DNA from: Jaenimonas drosophilae
Taxonomy: Eukaryota > Euglenozoa > Kinetoplastea > Trypanosomatida > Trypanosomatidae
Length of the DNA: 64,000 nt
Direction: 5' to 3'
Assembly: GCA_030849065.1 (NCBI GenBank)
Contig: JASAON010001601.1
Location: 1 to 64,000, forward strand
Under the pieces are notes generated by a model, which was given only the letters and a program-made list of their open reading frames with translations, had not been told where the DNA came from and ran no database searches. Each line of letters opens with the position of its first letter. Positions within the stretch are counted from its first letter, which is position 1. Both the position numbers and the translations under genes were made by a program. This document shows, piece after piece, positions 37,725-46,171 of this stretch.

Positions 37725-40700
37725 TCAATCTGCGCCTGTGAGGCGGAAGAAGACCCGTCCGGGTGATGAAGAGGAAACTTGGCCACGAGGACGTACCTCT
37801 GCCCCAACAACACCTCCCTTCACAAAGCTGAGAAGTGCAGTAACAAGCCCACGAAGGGCTGGGGAGGCGGTGAAGGCCATCATGGATTCCATCTCCTGGC
37901 GAAGTGCCGCATTCTCACCGCCAGGGTGCTTCTGGAGGATCTGGCTCAGCTGCTCCACATCCTTCACCTTCACAAAGCCAGGAAGTCGTAGGCCCAACTC
38001 CCCAGCAACCGCACCGTGCAGCCCACCCACGTACTTCTTCAGCATAACGTAGTGTGGCGTCTCGACATCCAGGGCAAGATGATTGCCCACCAACGTCCGC
38101 TCGGGCAGTCGGTCAATGGAGGTGGTGATCTGTGCCAGTCCATCGGGGTCCACGAGAAGCCCAGAGTCCTGCAGTGCCACACCCCAGCTGGTGGAGCTCA
38201 TGGAGGGAATCGTGAGCTTCTGCTGGAAGATGATTTGGCCTGCACCATCCAGCACACACAGCCCAACCTGATGAGTGCGGGAGGCATCCATACGTGTGGT
38301 AAAGTCGGAGCGGCCCGTGTCACCGCCCACCCCATCCACCTCGCAGACGATGCGATGCTGTGGGTGAGAAACCAAGTGCAGCTGAACGTGTTCTGCCACC
38401 TGTTGGAGTACAACGTCGAGATAGATCATTGTGTTCGAAGCAGGTGCTGGGGGAAGTGGCGGGGGTGGTGGAGCGGCAGCGTAGGACGGATTGGTGGAGT
38501 AGGGCAGGGCAGCATTCATGGGCGTGGGGGTCGCCGCGGCGGGCTGTGGGTAGGCTGGGGCGGAGCTGACGTGCTGCACAGATGGTGGTACAGCGGTGGT
38601 TGCTGCTGGAGAAAAGGATGGTTGGGTGGCGGCACCCATAACCGTCACCGTCGTTGTGGCCTTGGTGGTTCCCGTTTGTGGGTCTGTCGCGATGAGCTTC
38701 ACAAAGTGTGGGTAGTCACCAGTGAGGGCGCCGGTGGCGGGGAATCGGCTGCGTTGTGGCACAGCAGCGGGCTGTTGGTTATCAACGCTGGCGGTGATTT
38801 GGTAGTGTGGTTGGTCCGTGTAGATGTTGTCGAGGAAGCCGTTGCAGCACGTGAAGAGGAAGTGCTCCCGCTCCGGGGGCACCATCGCCCGGCGGAGGCA
38901 GTTGACGAGGAGGGGGAAAAGGCGCTGGCCCGCCTCTGGCAGTGTTGCGAGAGGAACGTGGTCGAGCTCTTCCATCACCCGCTGTGGGTCCAGTCCATGT
39001 CGCTGCAGGCAATCAATGAGCCGTGCAGCGACTGCATCTCCCACTGCCGGGGTAGGGGCAGCTGGTGCGTCATGCAGCTGAACCACACAGGATGCCGCTG
39101 GCCGCCCCGTCTGTGGGTGAACGGCAGTCAGTGTGGCGTTGGCTCCGCTCGGAACGTCCACGCGTCCGTTGGGTGCGACGAGCATCGGTGGCTGAGTGCC
39201 AATCTGGGCAGAAATGTTGAATCCCGGGCAGGTGATGCCCTCAATTCCATGTTTCATGGTCGCAAAAACAATGGATGGAGGGGTCCTTGAGAGCTGATCC
39301 AGCACAAAGCGGACGACCGTGGAGGCATTCGGGTTTGGCGGGCTTATATGCTGCACCAGTGCCTTGGCATCGTCAAGATTGGGCATTCGAAGGGCCTGGC
39401 ATAGTTGCGTGAGCCACTGCTCATCTGCAGGAGTGGCCGGAAATCCGCCGGACGTGATGAACGGGTTGGATGACACAGGAGCAGCCGGTGGGCGTGCGCT
39501 GACCTGGACATCCACGGTGCTGCGGCCGCCATCGGGGTTCGGTTGCTCTACACGCAGGTGCTGCGCTGCGTCAGAGGCGAGACGCGTCCCAGCGGTTCCA
39601 TTGGCCGCCGCCATGGATCCATCCACGAAGATGGAGCTTCCCTCACCGCTGAACACCGTCATCCCGGCGGCGTCCTCTTGGAAGCGCAGTGCCACGGGCG
39701 GTGGCTGGTTGGAAGGAACGCGGGTTGTCTGTCGCAACACCACGCGACCATGCGGGTCCGTGAGGGTCACTTGGATGCGCTCCTCAGCGTGTGAGGCCGC
39801 CATGGGTAGGCTTGCACGATCGAGACCAGCAACCACATTGGTGCTTGACGCAAGGCGGATTTGGAAGCCCGGGCACGTCGCGACGAAGGCCGGCCGCCCG
39901 TCCATCACTGACATCCCCGTCTCGAGATCCGGGGTTGGTACGTCCGCCAGGGGAGTGGCTGCGGGAACGGCGTCAGTGGTCATGGTCATGGCGGGTGGCA
40001 TCGCGACGGCGGAGGGGATGGCAGTGGATGCTGGTGCAACGGCAGCAGCAGGCGGTGCCGCACGCTCGGCTGTGATGGCGGGAAGCTGCAGCCGGAGCGT
40101 GCCGCTGTTGGCAGGGATGGCCACCACTTCATAGGGCACGAGGGGAATCAACTGACCCGTGGAGGAACACTGAAGAAAGGCGGTCTCACTCAACCCAGGA
40201 ACGGTCTCGAGGAGCAGTGGCTGCATCACAGCACTTGGTGATGGGGTCAGGCGGGTGTCTGGCCCCATGGAGAGCGAGGGCTCACGGAGGAGAGATGTGG
40301 TCGGGTGCAGGAAGGTGGAGGGGGCAACCACAGGGTTGGGAAGGTTCAGCATCAGCTGGCACTGCCTGGCATGGATGGGAATCATGTACCAGCCGGCAAC
40401 AGGTTCTATACGCCGCCCATCTACGAGGATATGCAGCACATCCTCTGGGCAGTTGGCAGGGGCACGCAGGCGCATCATGCTCTGACCTTCACACCCATTG
40501 AGAATGAACTTGCAGTAGTGCCGTGACCCGTTGTTGCCCTGGACCATGGCGGTGAGGTGGTAGTCATGGCCATCCCCGGGAACCTCCAGTGGCGGGCAGT
40601 CACCCCCGGTGAGACCAACCGGCCGTGCCAAACCTCCGTCAATGGCCAGCTCACACTTCATGTCTGCACCCTTGACGGTGCGGAGTTGCTCAATGACCAA

Positions 40701-40859
40701 GTTGGCACCAGAGATGCGGCAGGCCAGGGATGTGGGCATGCGATTCACCACCCCACTGTGGCCGTGATTGATGCGTTCATCAAGTTTGTACTCCCCGCGA
40801 AATGGGTAGGAGCAGTCATTCATGTTGCTCCCAACAGGAAGAAGCTTTCTATGAGACAT
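37725..40859 (-). CDS. Large hypothetical protein with repeated beta-type segments
   Basis: The protein has 1044 residues from the ATG at 40857-40859; an in-frame upstream TTG is not used, and a strong acceptor lies at 40893-40894. About five segments of roughly 55 residues share a layout: an opening such as CPGFQIRLAS, CPGFNISAQI or YQITASVDNQ, a central proline-and-glycine turn, then V-x3-DP-x-TG-x-V (TDPHGRVVLRQTTRV, HPQTGRPAASCVVQL, TDPQTGTTKATTTVTV) and a closing strand. This suggests tandem small beta-sandwiches. Helical blocks lie between them (LCQALRMPNLDDAKALVQHI, LIDCLQRHGLDPQRVMEELD). An Ala/Pro/Thr-rich linker with a polyproline run sits near residue 790. I see no signal peptide or membrane helix, so a cytoplasmic or cytoskeletal protein is likely. 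Family not recognised. Confidence 0.75.
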   Translation of the reverse strand: MSHRKLLPVGSNMNDCSYPFRGEYKLDERINHGHSGVVNRMPTSLACRISGANLVIEQLRTVKGADMKCELAIDGGLARPVGLTGGDCPPLEVPGDGHDYHLTAMVQGNNGSRHYCKFILNGCEGQSMMRLRAPANCPEDVLHILVDGRRIEPVAGWYMIPIHARQCQLMLNLPNPVVAPSTFLHPTTSLLREPSLSMGPDTRLTPSPSAVMQPLLLETVPGLSETAFLQCSSTGQLIPLVPYEVVAIPANSGTLRLQLPAITAERAAPPAAAVAPASTAIPSAVAMPPAMTMTTDAVPAATPLADVPTPDLETGMSVMDGRPAFVATCPGFQIRLASSTNVVAGLDRASLPMAASHAEERIQVTLTDPHGRVVLRQTTRVPSNQPPPVALRFQEDAAGMTVFSGEGSSIFVDGSMAAANGTAGTRLASDAAQHLRVEQPNPDGGRSTVDVQVSARPPAAPVSSNPFITSGGFPATPADEQWLTQLCQALRMPNLDDAKALVQHISPPNPNASTVVRFVLDQLSRTPPSIVFATMKHGIEGITCPGFNISAQIGTQPPMLVAPNGRVDVPSGANATLTAVHPQTGRPAASCVVQLHDAPAAPTPAVGDAVAARLIDCLQRHGLDPQRVMEELDHVPLATLPEAGQRLFPLLVNCLRRAMVPPEREHFLFTCCNGFLDNIYTDQPHYQITASVDNQQPAAVPQRSRFPATGALTGDYPHFVKLIATDPQTGTTKATTTVTVMGAATQPSFSPAATTAVPPSVQHVSSAPAYPQPAAATPTPMNAALPYSTNPSYAAAPPPPPLPPAPASNTMIYLDVVLQQVAEHVQLHLVSHPQHRIVCEVDGVGGDTGRSDFTTRMDASRTHQVGLCVLDGAGQIIFQQKLTIPSMSSTSWGVALQDSGLLVDPDGLAQITTSIDRLPERTLVGNHLALDVETPHYVMLKKYVGGLHGAVAGELGLRLPGFVKVKDVEQLSQILQKHPGGENAALRQEMESMMAFTASPALRGLVTALLSFVKGGVVGAEVRPRGQVSSSSPGRVFFRLTGAD

Positions 40860-40892
40860 GGTCTTGGGCTGTTTGGACAATCAGCAACCAAC

Positions 40893-40894
40893 CT
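40893..40894 (-). promoter_or_regulatory. Putative spliced-leader acceptor for the beta-repeat protein gene
   Basis: Minus-strand CACTTCTCCTTCTTATTGTGTGTTGCAG ends with AG at 40893-40894, 34 bases before the ATG at 40859. This is a strong pyrimidine tract and supports the chosen start. Confidence 0.65.
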
Positions 40895-41052
40895 GCAACA
40901 CACAATAAGAAGGAGAAGTGAGATATTAAGTGAACTGCATCAACAACACGTGTCATGGCACACATCTCATACACGCACATCCTTGGAATAGATGGCGTCG
41001 CGGTACACGATCAACCTTATTCGTCGTACGTTATATTAAGCTCCAAAATGAG

Positions 41053-41613
41053 CTAATCACGAAGACCACGAGCAACACGAATCTCCGCCACACGGTCCTT
41101 GATGAGCTCGACCGTGTCAGCCATTTGCTCCAGCGTATCATTATCTCGCACAAGAATGACGTTCTCATCGTAGGCCTCGCGGGCCTCGGTTTCACACACG
41201 CACTGGATCTCAGCCTCCATGTTCTCCGAGCGCTTCTCTGTGCTGTACTGACGCTTGGTCAGACGCTCAAACAAGACCTCCGTTGATGCGTGCAGCACCA
41301 CCACAAGATGAAACCAGCGCTTCGGGAACAACTCACTGGAGTGGTAGTCCACGACGTGGTTGCCGCCATTCACCATGATGGGCTCGAGGTAGTCCAGCAG
41401 ACGGTCCTCATCGTCCTCTTCAATGATGTGGGTGTCCAGCTCATTGTCAAAGGCGGTGAAGAAGTTATTCTCCTTCACCACTTTGCCCACCTCCACATGT
41501 TCGTAGCGCTGAAGAGGGGTGGAGAGCTCCTCCATGAGAATCGCTGCCATGGACGTCTTGCCCGTACCGGGGGTGCCGGTGATCAAGATGTTTACCCCAA
41601 CAGGTTGGCTCAT
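41053..41613 (-). CDS. AK6: Adenylate kinase isoenzyme 6 (AK6/Fap7/hCINAP)
   Basis: The protein has 186 residues from the ATG at 41611-41613 (human AK6 has 172). The longer frame to 41793 adds a Met-rich stretch with no family match. The P-loop is GTPGTGKT (residues 13-20). The NMP-binding part has the EVGKVVKENNFF and DEDRLLDYLEP segments. The AK6-specific VDYHSSELFPKRWF block follows (Walker B and base contact), then LTKRQYSTEKRSENMEAEI, the family's LID-type signature. AK6/Fap7 is a nuclear adenylate kinase/ATPase needed for the final cleavage of 18S rRNA precursor, working with ribosomal protein uS11. All catalytic residues are present. Confidence 0.95.
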   Translation of the reverse strand: MSQPVGVNILITGTPGTGKTSMAAILMEELSTPLQRYEHVEVGKVVKENNFFTAFDNELDTHIIEEDDEDRLLDYLEPIMVNGGNHVVDYHSSELFPKRWFHLVVVLHASTEVLFERLTKRQYSTEKRSENMEAEIQCVCETEAREAYDENVILVRDNDTLEQMADTVELIKDRVAEIRVARGLRD

Positions 41614-41777
41614 GATGCTAATATTCCTTTCCAATGTGTCAAGAAGATTCAAAGCACAAGCACACAGCATCACATAACAGACACCACATTCAGCCATCAT
41701 CAAGACAACAATGCAAGCATAATGAAGGCGTAGGTGAAGAGGAACAAAGACGCCCAACTCCGTCATCATCATCATCA

Positions 41778-42113
41778 TTAAGGGCGTTTCCAAATGGCCT
41801 GCAGCGCAGATCGTTCACGCTCCGCCTGATTCTGCTTGAACTTGGCAAACTCCGCATCGAAATCCGCATCCCGCGGGCTCTCCTCCGCAATGGGCGCCCC
41901 GCGGTGCTTCTCCCACATCTCCATGGACAGCGTCTTCAGCTTGTTCTGCTTCTTTTGTGCCAAACGATGAGACAGGCTCTCGCAATGCTCACGGAAGACC
42001 TTCTTGGGAACGCGAATGTGGCACAGAGCACACCAGCGCATGTCTGGGGGCAGAAGCTCCGCCGCGAGCTGCGAGGGTCGTAGCTGACGGCCAATGTAGC
42101 CCTTCACATTCAT
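41778..42113 (-). CDS. Small U1/matrin-type zinc-finger protein
   Basis: The protein has 111 residues and begins at the ATG 42111-42113. One zinc finger is present: C28-x2-C31-x11-H43-x5-H49 (CALCHIRVPKKVFREHCESL). The five-residue gap between the histidines is the mark of the U1-type/matrin class that binds RNA in U1C, SF3A2 and SF3A3. The same KVFREH string occurs in the finger of SF3A3 encoded at 46172-47863. A charged helical tail follows (EFAKFKQNQAERERSALQAI). A role in RNA processing is likely; a particular snRNP cannot be assigned. The short length and good 5' context (several AG after pyrimidine-rich sequence upstream) support it as a real gene. Confidence 0.8.
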   Translation of the reverse strand: MNVKGYIGRQLRPSQLAAELLPPDMRWCALCHIRVPKKVFREHCESLSHRLAQKKQNKLKTLSMEMWEKHRGAPIAEESPRDADFDAEFAKFKQNQAERERSALQAIWKRP

Positions 42114-42290
42114 GGCGGGTATTGCTGCTGTATTGCTGTGGAATATGTACTTCTTCTTCTACCAACACAAGGAAATAAAGGAAGAAGTACATTCATATCT
42201 GCACATACATGTGAGTGTGGTTGTAGAAGGCTACACAGAGGGGGTTTAGCCATCAAAAGCAACGAGAAAGCTCCCAGTCCCAGATGTGCA

Positions 42291-44348
42291 TCACTCCTCA
42301 TCCTCATCCCCTTCCTCTTCATCTGAAGCGCTTGAAGAGAGGGTCATGAAGTCAGGCAGCGCTTGCTGCGTCACGAGCATCATGGGTGAGGCGCCATCCA
42401 TATCCTCGTCCATGGTCGGTCCTGGCGTCAAAATGGGCTCAACCACGCGTGTGGTGGTGGCGTGAAGACCATCGGGGCTCATCTCGAAGCGCGACGGGTC
42501 CCATATAGGGGAAGAGTTGTCTGGTGAGCATGTGTAGATGATCGGGGCTGCTGCACACGCCTCCATCGGTGTGGCATCGTGCATCGATGGACGCACAGCT
42601 GAGTGTGATCCGCCGTCGCTCGTCATCTCTGCTGCAGAAATCCTCCACCCCAGTGGAGAGGAATCCATTGTGCCGTGGGATGGGCGAATGGCAGTACCTA
42701 CCTCACTAGACGTGATGGGTTCAAAGGTTGATGGCTGATTCTGGCAATTGCCTTGTGTAGGCGTGTCAGTCACAACGGGTGTGTGAGATATGTCAAGCAT
42801 AGAGCCCTCCACATGGGGTGTGGCTGCAATGGCTTCCTCCGACAATGGCTGGGCCTCATCCAGCGGACTGAGCGCCGCCATGACAGTGGCCTCATCCTCA
42901 AGGCGTGGACGTTTGGCCGGTGAGGTGCGCGGGCCACAAGATGCCTCCACATCATCACCATCATCACTATCATCTTCATCCTCACACCGGCACTCCTCAT
43001 CATCATGAGACTCCTTAGATTCACATGATGCACTTTCATCGTCAAAGGAATCGGACTCACCTGTGCTGCTGAATGAATCCAGCGCATCTGCGGCCACAGT
43101 CATGGAGAAGCCTGTCGCAGCGCTTGACGGTAAATCACTCATCGAAATCCGCGTTCCGCCACCCCGTTGATGGCTTTGTGTGTCCATGGATAAAGTGCTG
43201 TTGTTGCTGCAATCCATGTGCTCCACACCCCATCGTGGCCTCCGTGAGGATGGGCTATTCCGCATGCCACTCCACGAAAACTCCGACGTTGTGTGCGTCT
43301 CTTCTGTACGTTCAGGAGAATCGTGTGGCTCCTCCGCCTGATCAACTTGAAGTTGTGGGTGCACACACGCCACAGCTTCTGCTTCTTCACAGGGAAGCAA
43401 GCAGTACTGCCGGGAGCTGTCCAACAACCTGTTCACGCGCAATCCACGCTGCTGCTGAAGTCGGTCCCAGACAAGGTCCTTCAACGTACTTCCGCGGGTG
43501 GTGGCAAGACGAAAGCTACGTGGTGCATGGGATGATCCACAATGGACTCGTACCTGCAAGCATGGTTGATCGCTGATGGGATTGGTCCTGCTCAATGAGG
43601 AAGAGGTGTTTGCCTTGGTGTTTCCATTTATGGAGGATGAGGGTTCATGATGGTGCGCTTCTGCCAACACAAAAAAGCATCGAACGCGAAGAGTTGGTGC
43701 GGTAGCCTGGTCAGATCCACTCACGCAGTCATCCACGATGCGGCGCGAGAAATCTTCACGTTGAATGTCCACCACATCCACCTCCTCAACGTCATTCTCA
43801 TCATCATCATCATCATCATCTCCGACTCCCAAGCAGCGCTGGAGGCAGCACACATACACTTTTACCTTGGGGCTGCTACCCAGAGGTACAGCGGACTTCT
43901 GGCGGCAGTCTTCGCAGATGTGTGGTCCATCGCTGGAACCAATCTCCACTTCCTTGGAGGAGGGTTGTGCATCCACCACGTCTTCGGACGGAGGATGACC
44001 CTCAGGATTAGGTTGATTGCCTTCTTGAAGAAGCTCAAGCTGTTGTGCCGTTTGAGCATGAATGATGGCGTATCGATTGAGGCGCTCCTCCATGGCACAG
44101 ATGGAATCGCCATATGTCCAACCTGATGGGGCAGGAATCATGAAGGAGCCACGGTGATGGCAAGCGGAGAGGTCAAGCACATCAGGCTGAGCCGCTTGCC
44201 GAAGTAGGGAGGGGGCGTACATGGACGACGTGGCTCCGTCATTGGGAGCTGCCTTCTCCGCAGCACCCTTGTACTGGTAAAGAGAGATACACAACTGCAG
44301 CCATGGTGGTTGGTCAAGTGAACTGTGAGATGGATCGGAAGACTCCAT
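42291..44348 (-). CDS. Acidic, probably nuclear, disordered hypothetical protein
   Basis: The protein has 685 residues from the ATG at 44346-44348; the frame upstream begins at GTG. It is rich in Ser, Asp and Glu, with an Asp run (GDDDDDDDENDVEEVD, about residues 175-190), another acidic block (CRCEDEDDSDDGDDVE) and an acidic C-terminus (DEEEGDEDEE). Near residue 476 is PAKRPRLEDE, which closely resembles a monopartite nuclear localisation signal. The region between residues 200 and 370 contains more ordered pieces (LRVRCFFVLAEAHH, CLQVRVHCGSSH, TLKDLVWDRLQQQRGL). A short upstream open frame (44375-44410) lies in the leader. Function unknown; a chromatin or transcription role is only a guess from composition. 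Confidence 0.75.
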   Translation of the reverse strand: MESSDPSHSSLDQPPWLQLCISLYQYKGAAEKAAPNDGATSSMYAPSLLRQAAQPDVLDLSACHHRGSFMIPAPSGWTYGDSICAMEERLNRYAIIHAQTAQQLELLQEGNQPNPEGHPPSEDVVDAQPSSKEVEIGSSDGPHICEDCRQKSAVPLGSSPKVKVYVCCLQRCLGVGDDDDDDDENDVEEVDVVDIQREDFSRRIVDDCVSGSDQATAPTLRVRCFFVLAEAHHHEPSSSINGNTKANTSSSLSRTNPISDQPCLQVRVHCGSSHAPRSFRLATTRGSTLKDLVWDRLQQQRGLRVNRLLDSSRQYCLLPCEEAEAVACVHPQLQVDQAEEPHDSPERTEETHTTSEFSWSGMRNSPSSRRPRWGVEHMDCSNNSTLSMDTQSHQRGGGTRISMSDLPSSAATGFSMTVAADALDSFSSTGESDSFDDESASCESKESHDDEECRCEDEDDSDDGDDVEASCGPRTSPAKRPRLEDEATVMAALSPLDEAQPLSEEAIAATPHVEGSMLDISHTPVVTDTPTQGNCQNQPSTFEPITSSEVGTAIRPSHGTMDSSPLGWRISAAEMTSDGGSHSAVRPSMHDATPMEACAAAPIIYTCSPDNSSPIWDPSRFEMSPDGLHATTTRVVEPILTPGPTMDEDMDGASPMMLVTQQALPDFMTLSSSASDEEEGDEDEE

Positions 44349-44374
44349 GAGCTGGCAATCTCCGTCACAAACAA

Positions 44375-44410
44375 TCAAAGTGGTGCCGTGGTAGGTCTTG
44401 AGTCTATCAT
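44375..44410 (-). promoter_or_regulatory. Upstream open reading frame in the leader of the 685-residue protein gene
   Basis: An ATG at 44408-44410 opens an 11-codon frame (MIDSRPTTAPL, then TGA) 27 bases before the main ATG at 44348. The context is ACCATG. If the transcript begins at the acceptor TCTTTCTAG (AG at about 44454-44455), this would be the first ATG met by ribosomes. Effect on translation is inferred. Confidence 0.45.
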
Positions 44411-44583
44411 GGTGGCCCTGGCACACAGGAGCACAGGTAGAGAGAGGGGGGTCCTAGAAAGAGCAAGAGAAGGAACGGATTGACTCAGCAAATGCACCAA
44501 CAATATTTGATGAAGAACAACCAGCCACAACACCAACTTCAGTCTTCTTGGGAAGGGGGGGGCCTTCTCTTTCAAGGTGAGCC

Positions 44584-45969
44584 TCATCGTTCCATGGCCA
44601 AGGCCAGGAATTCAGCTGGGGCAACGTGCCACAGCAGCTGTGCATATACAAGAGCTGGGCTATCGGACCAGTCATTGATGGAGCTCAGCACATCATCATC
44701 CGTGGCAAATGGAGCAGGTGTGAAGAACTTGGCGGCGGTGTGGTGGTGAAGCAGCAAATCACGATGCTCGAAGAAGGCAGGATTGTCTTCCATGGTTGCC
44801 ATTGGTACCACCTTGCGCTTTGCTCGACGCAGACGTCTGTTGAAGATGGGCGGAGGGTCATCTCCTTCCGTGGCAAGAAGAGCCGCAATATTCACACCCG
44901 CGGCGTTGAGAACAGGCTTGGTTGCACTGTTGGGGGATTGCGGAAGTGGGGAGGTGGCGGACTCTGTCGGTGAGCCCACCAAGGACGATGGCGCATGAGA
45001 TGAGAAGGACGGCTCCATCGCTGAGTCAGACGCTGTCTCTGGAACCTCCGATACTTGAACCTCGGCAGAGGTGGAGAGGGCCACATCCTCCGTCGTGGCT
45101 GCCGTACACTCCTCCTCAGCTTCATCCTTCTTCTCTACTCTATCCTGTGGTGGTATCTCTTCATGTGCCACCGATGGCGCATGCACAGGTTCCGTCGTGA
45201 TGTCAGCCGCCTCCACATCTTCAGTTGCTGGGAGGGTCTCAGCCGTAGCCTCGATGGTACATCGGCGGCTCCTCGCAGACCGGCCGATGCTGTCGAAGCA
45301 CACAGGACGGTGGCGGCGACGGCTGACCGGTTTCGCCACTTCTTCAAGTTCCTCGGGTGCGGCCTCCACCACATTCATCAACGCTTGTGGAGGCACCTCC
45401 GGCTCCACAACTTCTGGTGGGGTTAGAGGTGGTGGATGAGCCTCCATCTCTGGCTCATTTGTTGGAGCATCCATAGAAACAGCAGCCACAGTGGCAGCCT
45501 CTGACAGCTCCTCCATCACCGCATGCATCAGTGAAGAAGAGGCGTGTTCGGCAATCTCTGCATCCTCGTGGTTGCACTCAGACAATGGTACCTGGGCTGG
45601 AACACGCAATGGCTCCTCAACCAAGATGGTGGGTAATGGATCATGCGTGGCATCCACAATGCCGTTTCGGTGTTGCGGTGCGGACACCTCACAAAAGCCT
45701 GTGACAGAGGTTGAAGGAGCTTCCACGAAGTCTTCATGTACCCGTGGTAGAGGGGATGCCGAGGCAGCATCTGGTGCTACACTTGGCTCGTTTGAAGGGC
45801 TCACAGAAGGGATGGGCACCTCCACACGTGTTGTTTGTGATTGCTCTGCCACCTGATCAAGATGCGCATCCACCACTGGTGTTTCAATGGGTCCATCACA
45901 GACTAAATCAGGAAGTACTACCCTCTCCTCCACCGTTGATGGTGCGTCACTATCCGCTGGTGCATCCAT
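44584..45969 (-). CDS. Acidic Pro/Glu/Val/Ala-rich hypothetical protein
   Basis: The protein has 461 residues from the ATG at 45967-45969. The open frame continues to 46320 and would overlap the SF3A3 gene, but a strong acceptor at 45995-45996 removes that part. The sequence is mostly Glu, Val, Ala, Pro and Ser and looks disordered, with a basic island near residue 225 (SRRRHRPVCFDSIGRSARSR) and another near residue 390 (RRLRRAKRKVVPMA) that may be nuclear localisation signals. The last 60 residues look folded (FFEHRDLLLHHHTAAKFFTP, then INDWSDSPALVYAQLLWH) and could be a small helical domain. I do not recognise the family. It lies next to another acidic, NLS-bearing protein gene (42291-44348). 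Confidence 0.7.
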   Translation of the reverse strand: MDAPADSDAPSTVEERVVLPDLVCDGPIETPVVDAHLDQVAEQSQTTRVEVPIPSVSPSNEPSVAPDAASASPLPRVHEDFVEAPSTSVTGFCEVSAPQHRNGIVDATHDPLPTILVEEPLRVPAQVPLSECNHEDAEIAEHASSSLMHAVMEELSEAATVAAVSMDAPTNEPEMEAHPPPLTPPEVVEPEVPPQALMNVVEAAPEELEEVAKPVSRRRHRPVCFDSIGRSARSRRCTIEATAETLPATEDVEAADITTEPVHAPSVAHEEIPPQDRVEKKDEAEEECTAATTEDVALSTSAEVQVSEVPETASDSAMEPSFSSHAPSSLVGSPTESATSPLPQSPNSATKPVLNAAGVNIAALLATEGDDPPPIFNRRLRRAKRKVVPMATMEDNPAFFEHRDLLLHHHTAAKFFTPAPFATDDDVLSSINDWSDSPALVYAQLLWHVAPAEFLALAMER

Positions 45970-45994
45970 CGGAGAAGGATCTATACTACACGTC

Positions 45995-45996
45995 CT
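45995..45996 (-). promoter_or_regulatory. Putative spliced-leader acceptor for the 461-residue protein gene
   Basis: Minus-strand CATTCTCTCTTTCATTCTGTGCATGTAG has AG at 45995-45996, 26 bases upstream of the ATG at 45969. It keeps this gene from overlapping SF3A3 and fixes the start. Confidence 0.6.
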
Positions 45997-46171
45997 ACAT
46001 GCACAGAATGAAAGAGAGAATGTGGAAGAAGAGGCATCCCTGACATCAGCACACTGCGGTTCAAAAAGTGAGTGCAATGACGTACCCACGACCCATCCAA
46101 AAGCTATCAAGTTGGAGCTGGTATTAGCACAAGAAACCTCTCGATTCGACTCCATTATGAGCACATGGGCC

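Noticed and set aside
38016..39290. 424-codon plus-strand open frame
   Set aside because: It lies wholly antisense to the beta-repeat protein gene. Its translation is Trp/Gly/Val/His-rich without domain features, and the plus strand has no other gene.
41614..41793. Met-rich N-terminal extension of AK6
   Set aside because: AK6 proteins begin just before the P-loop; the extension is low-complexity leader.
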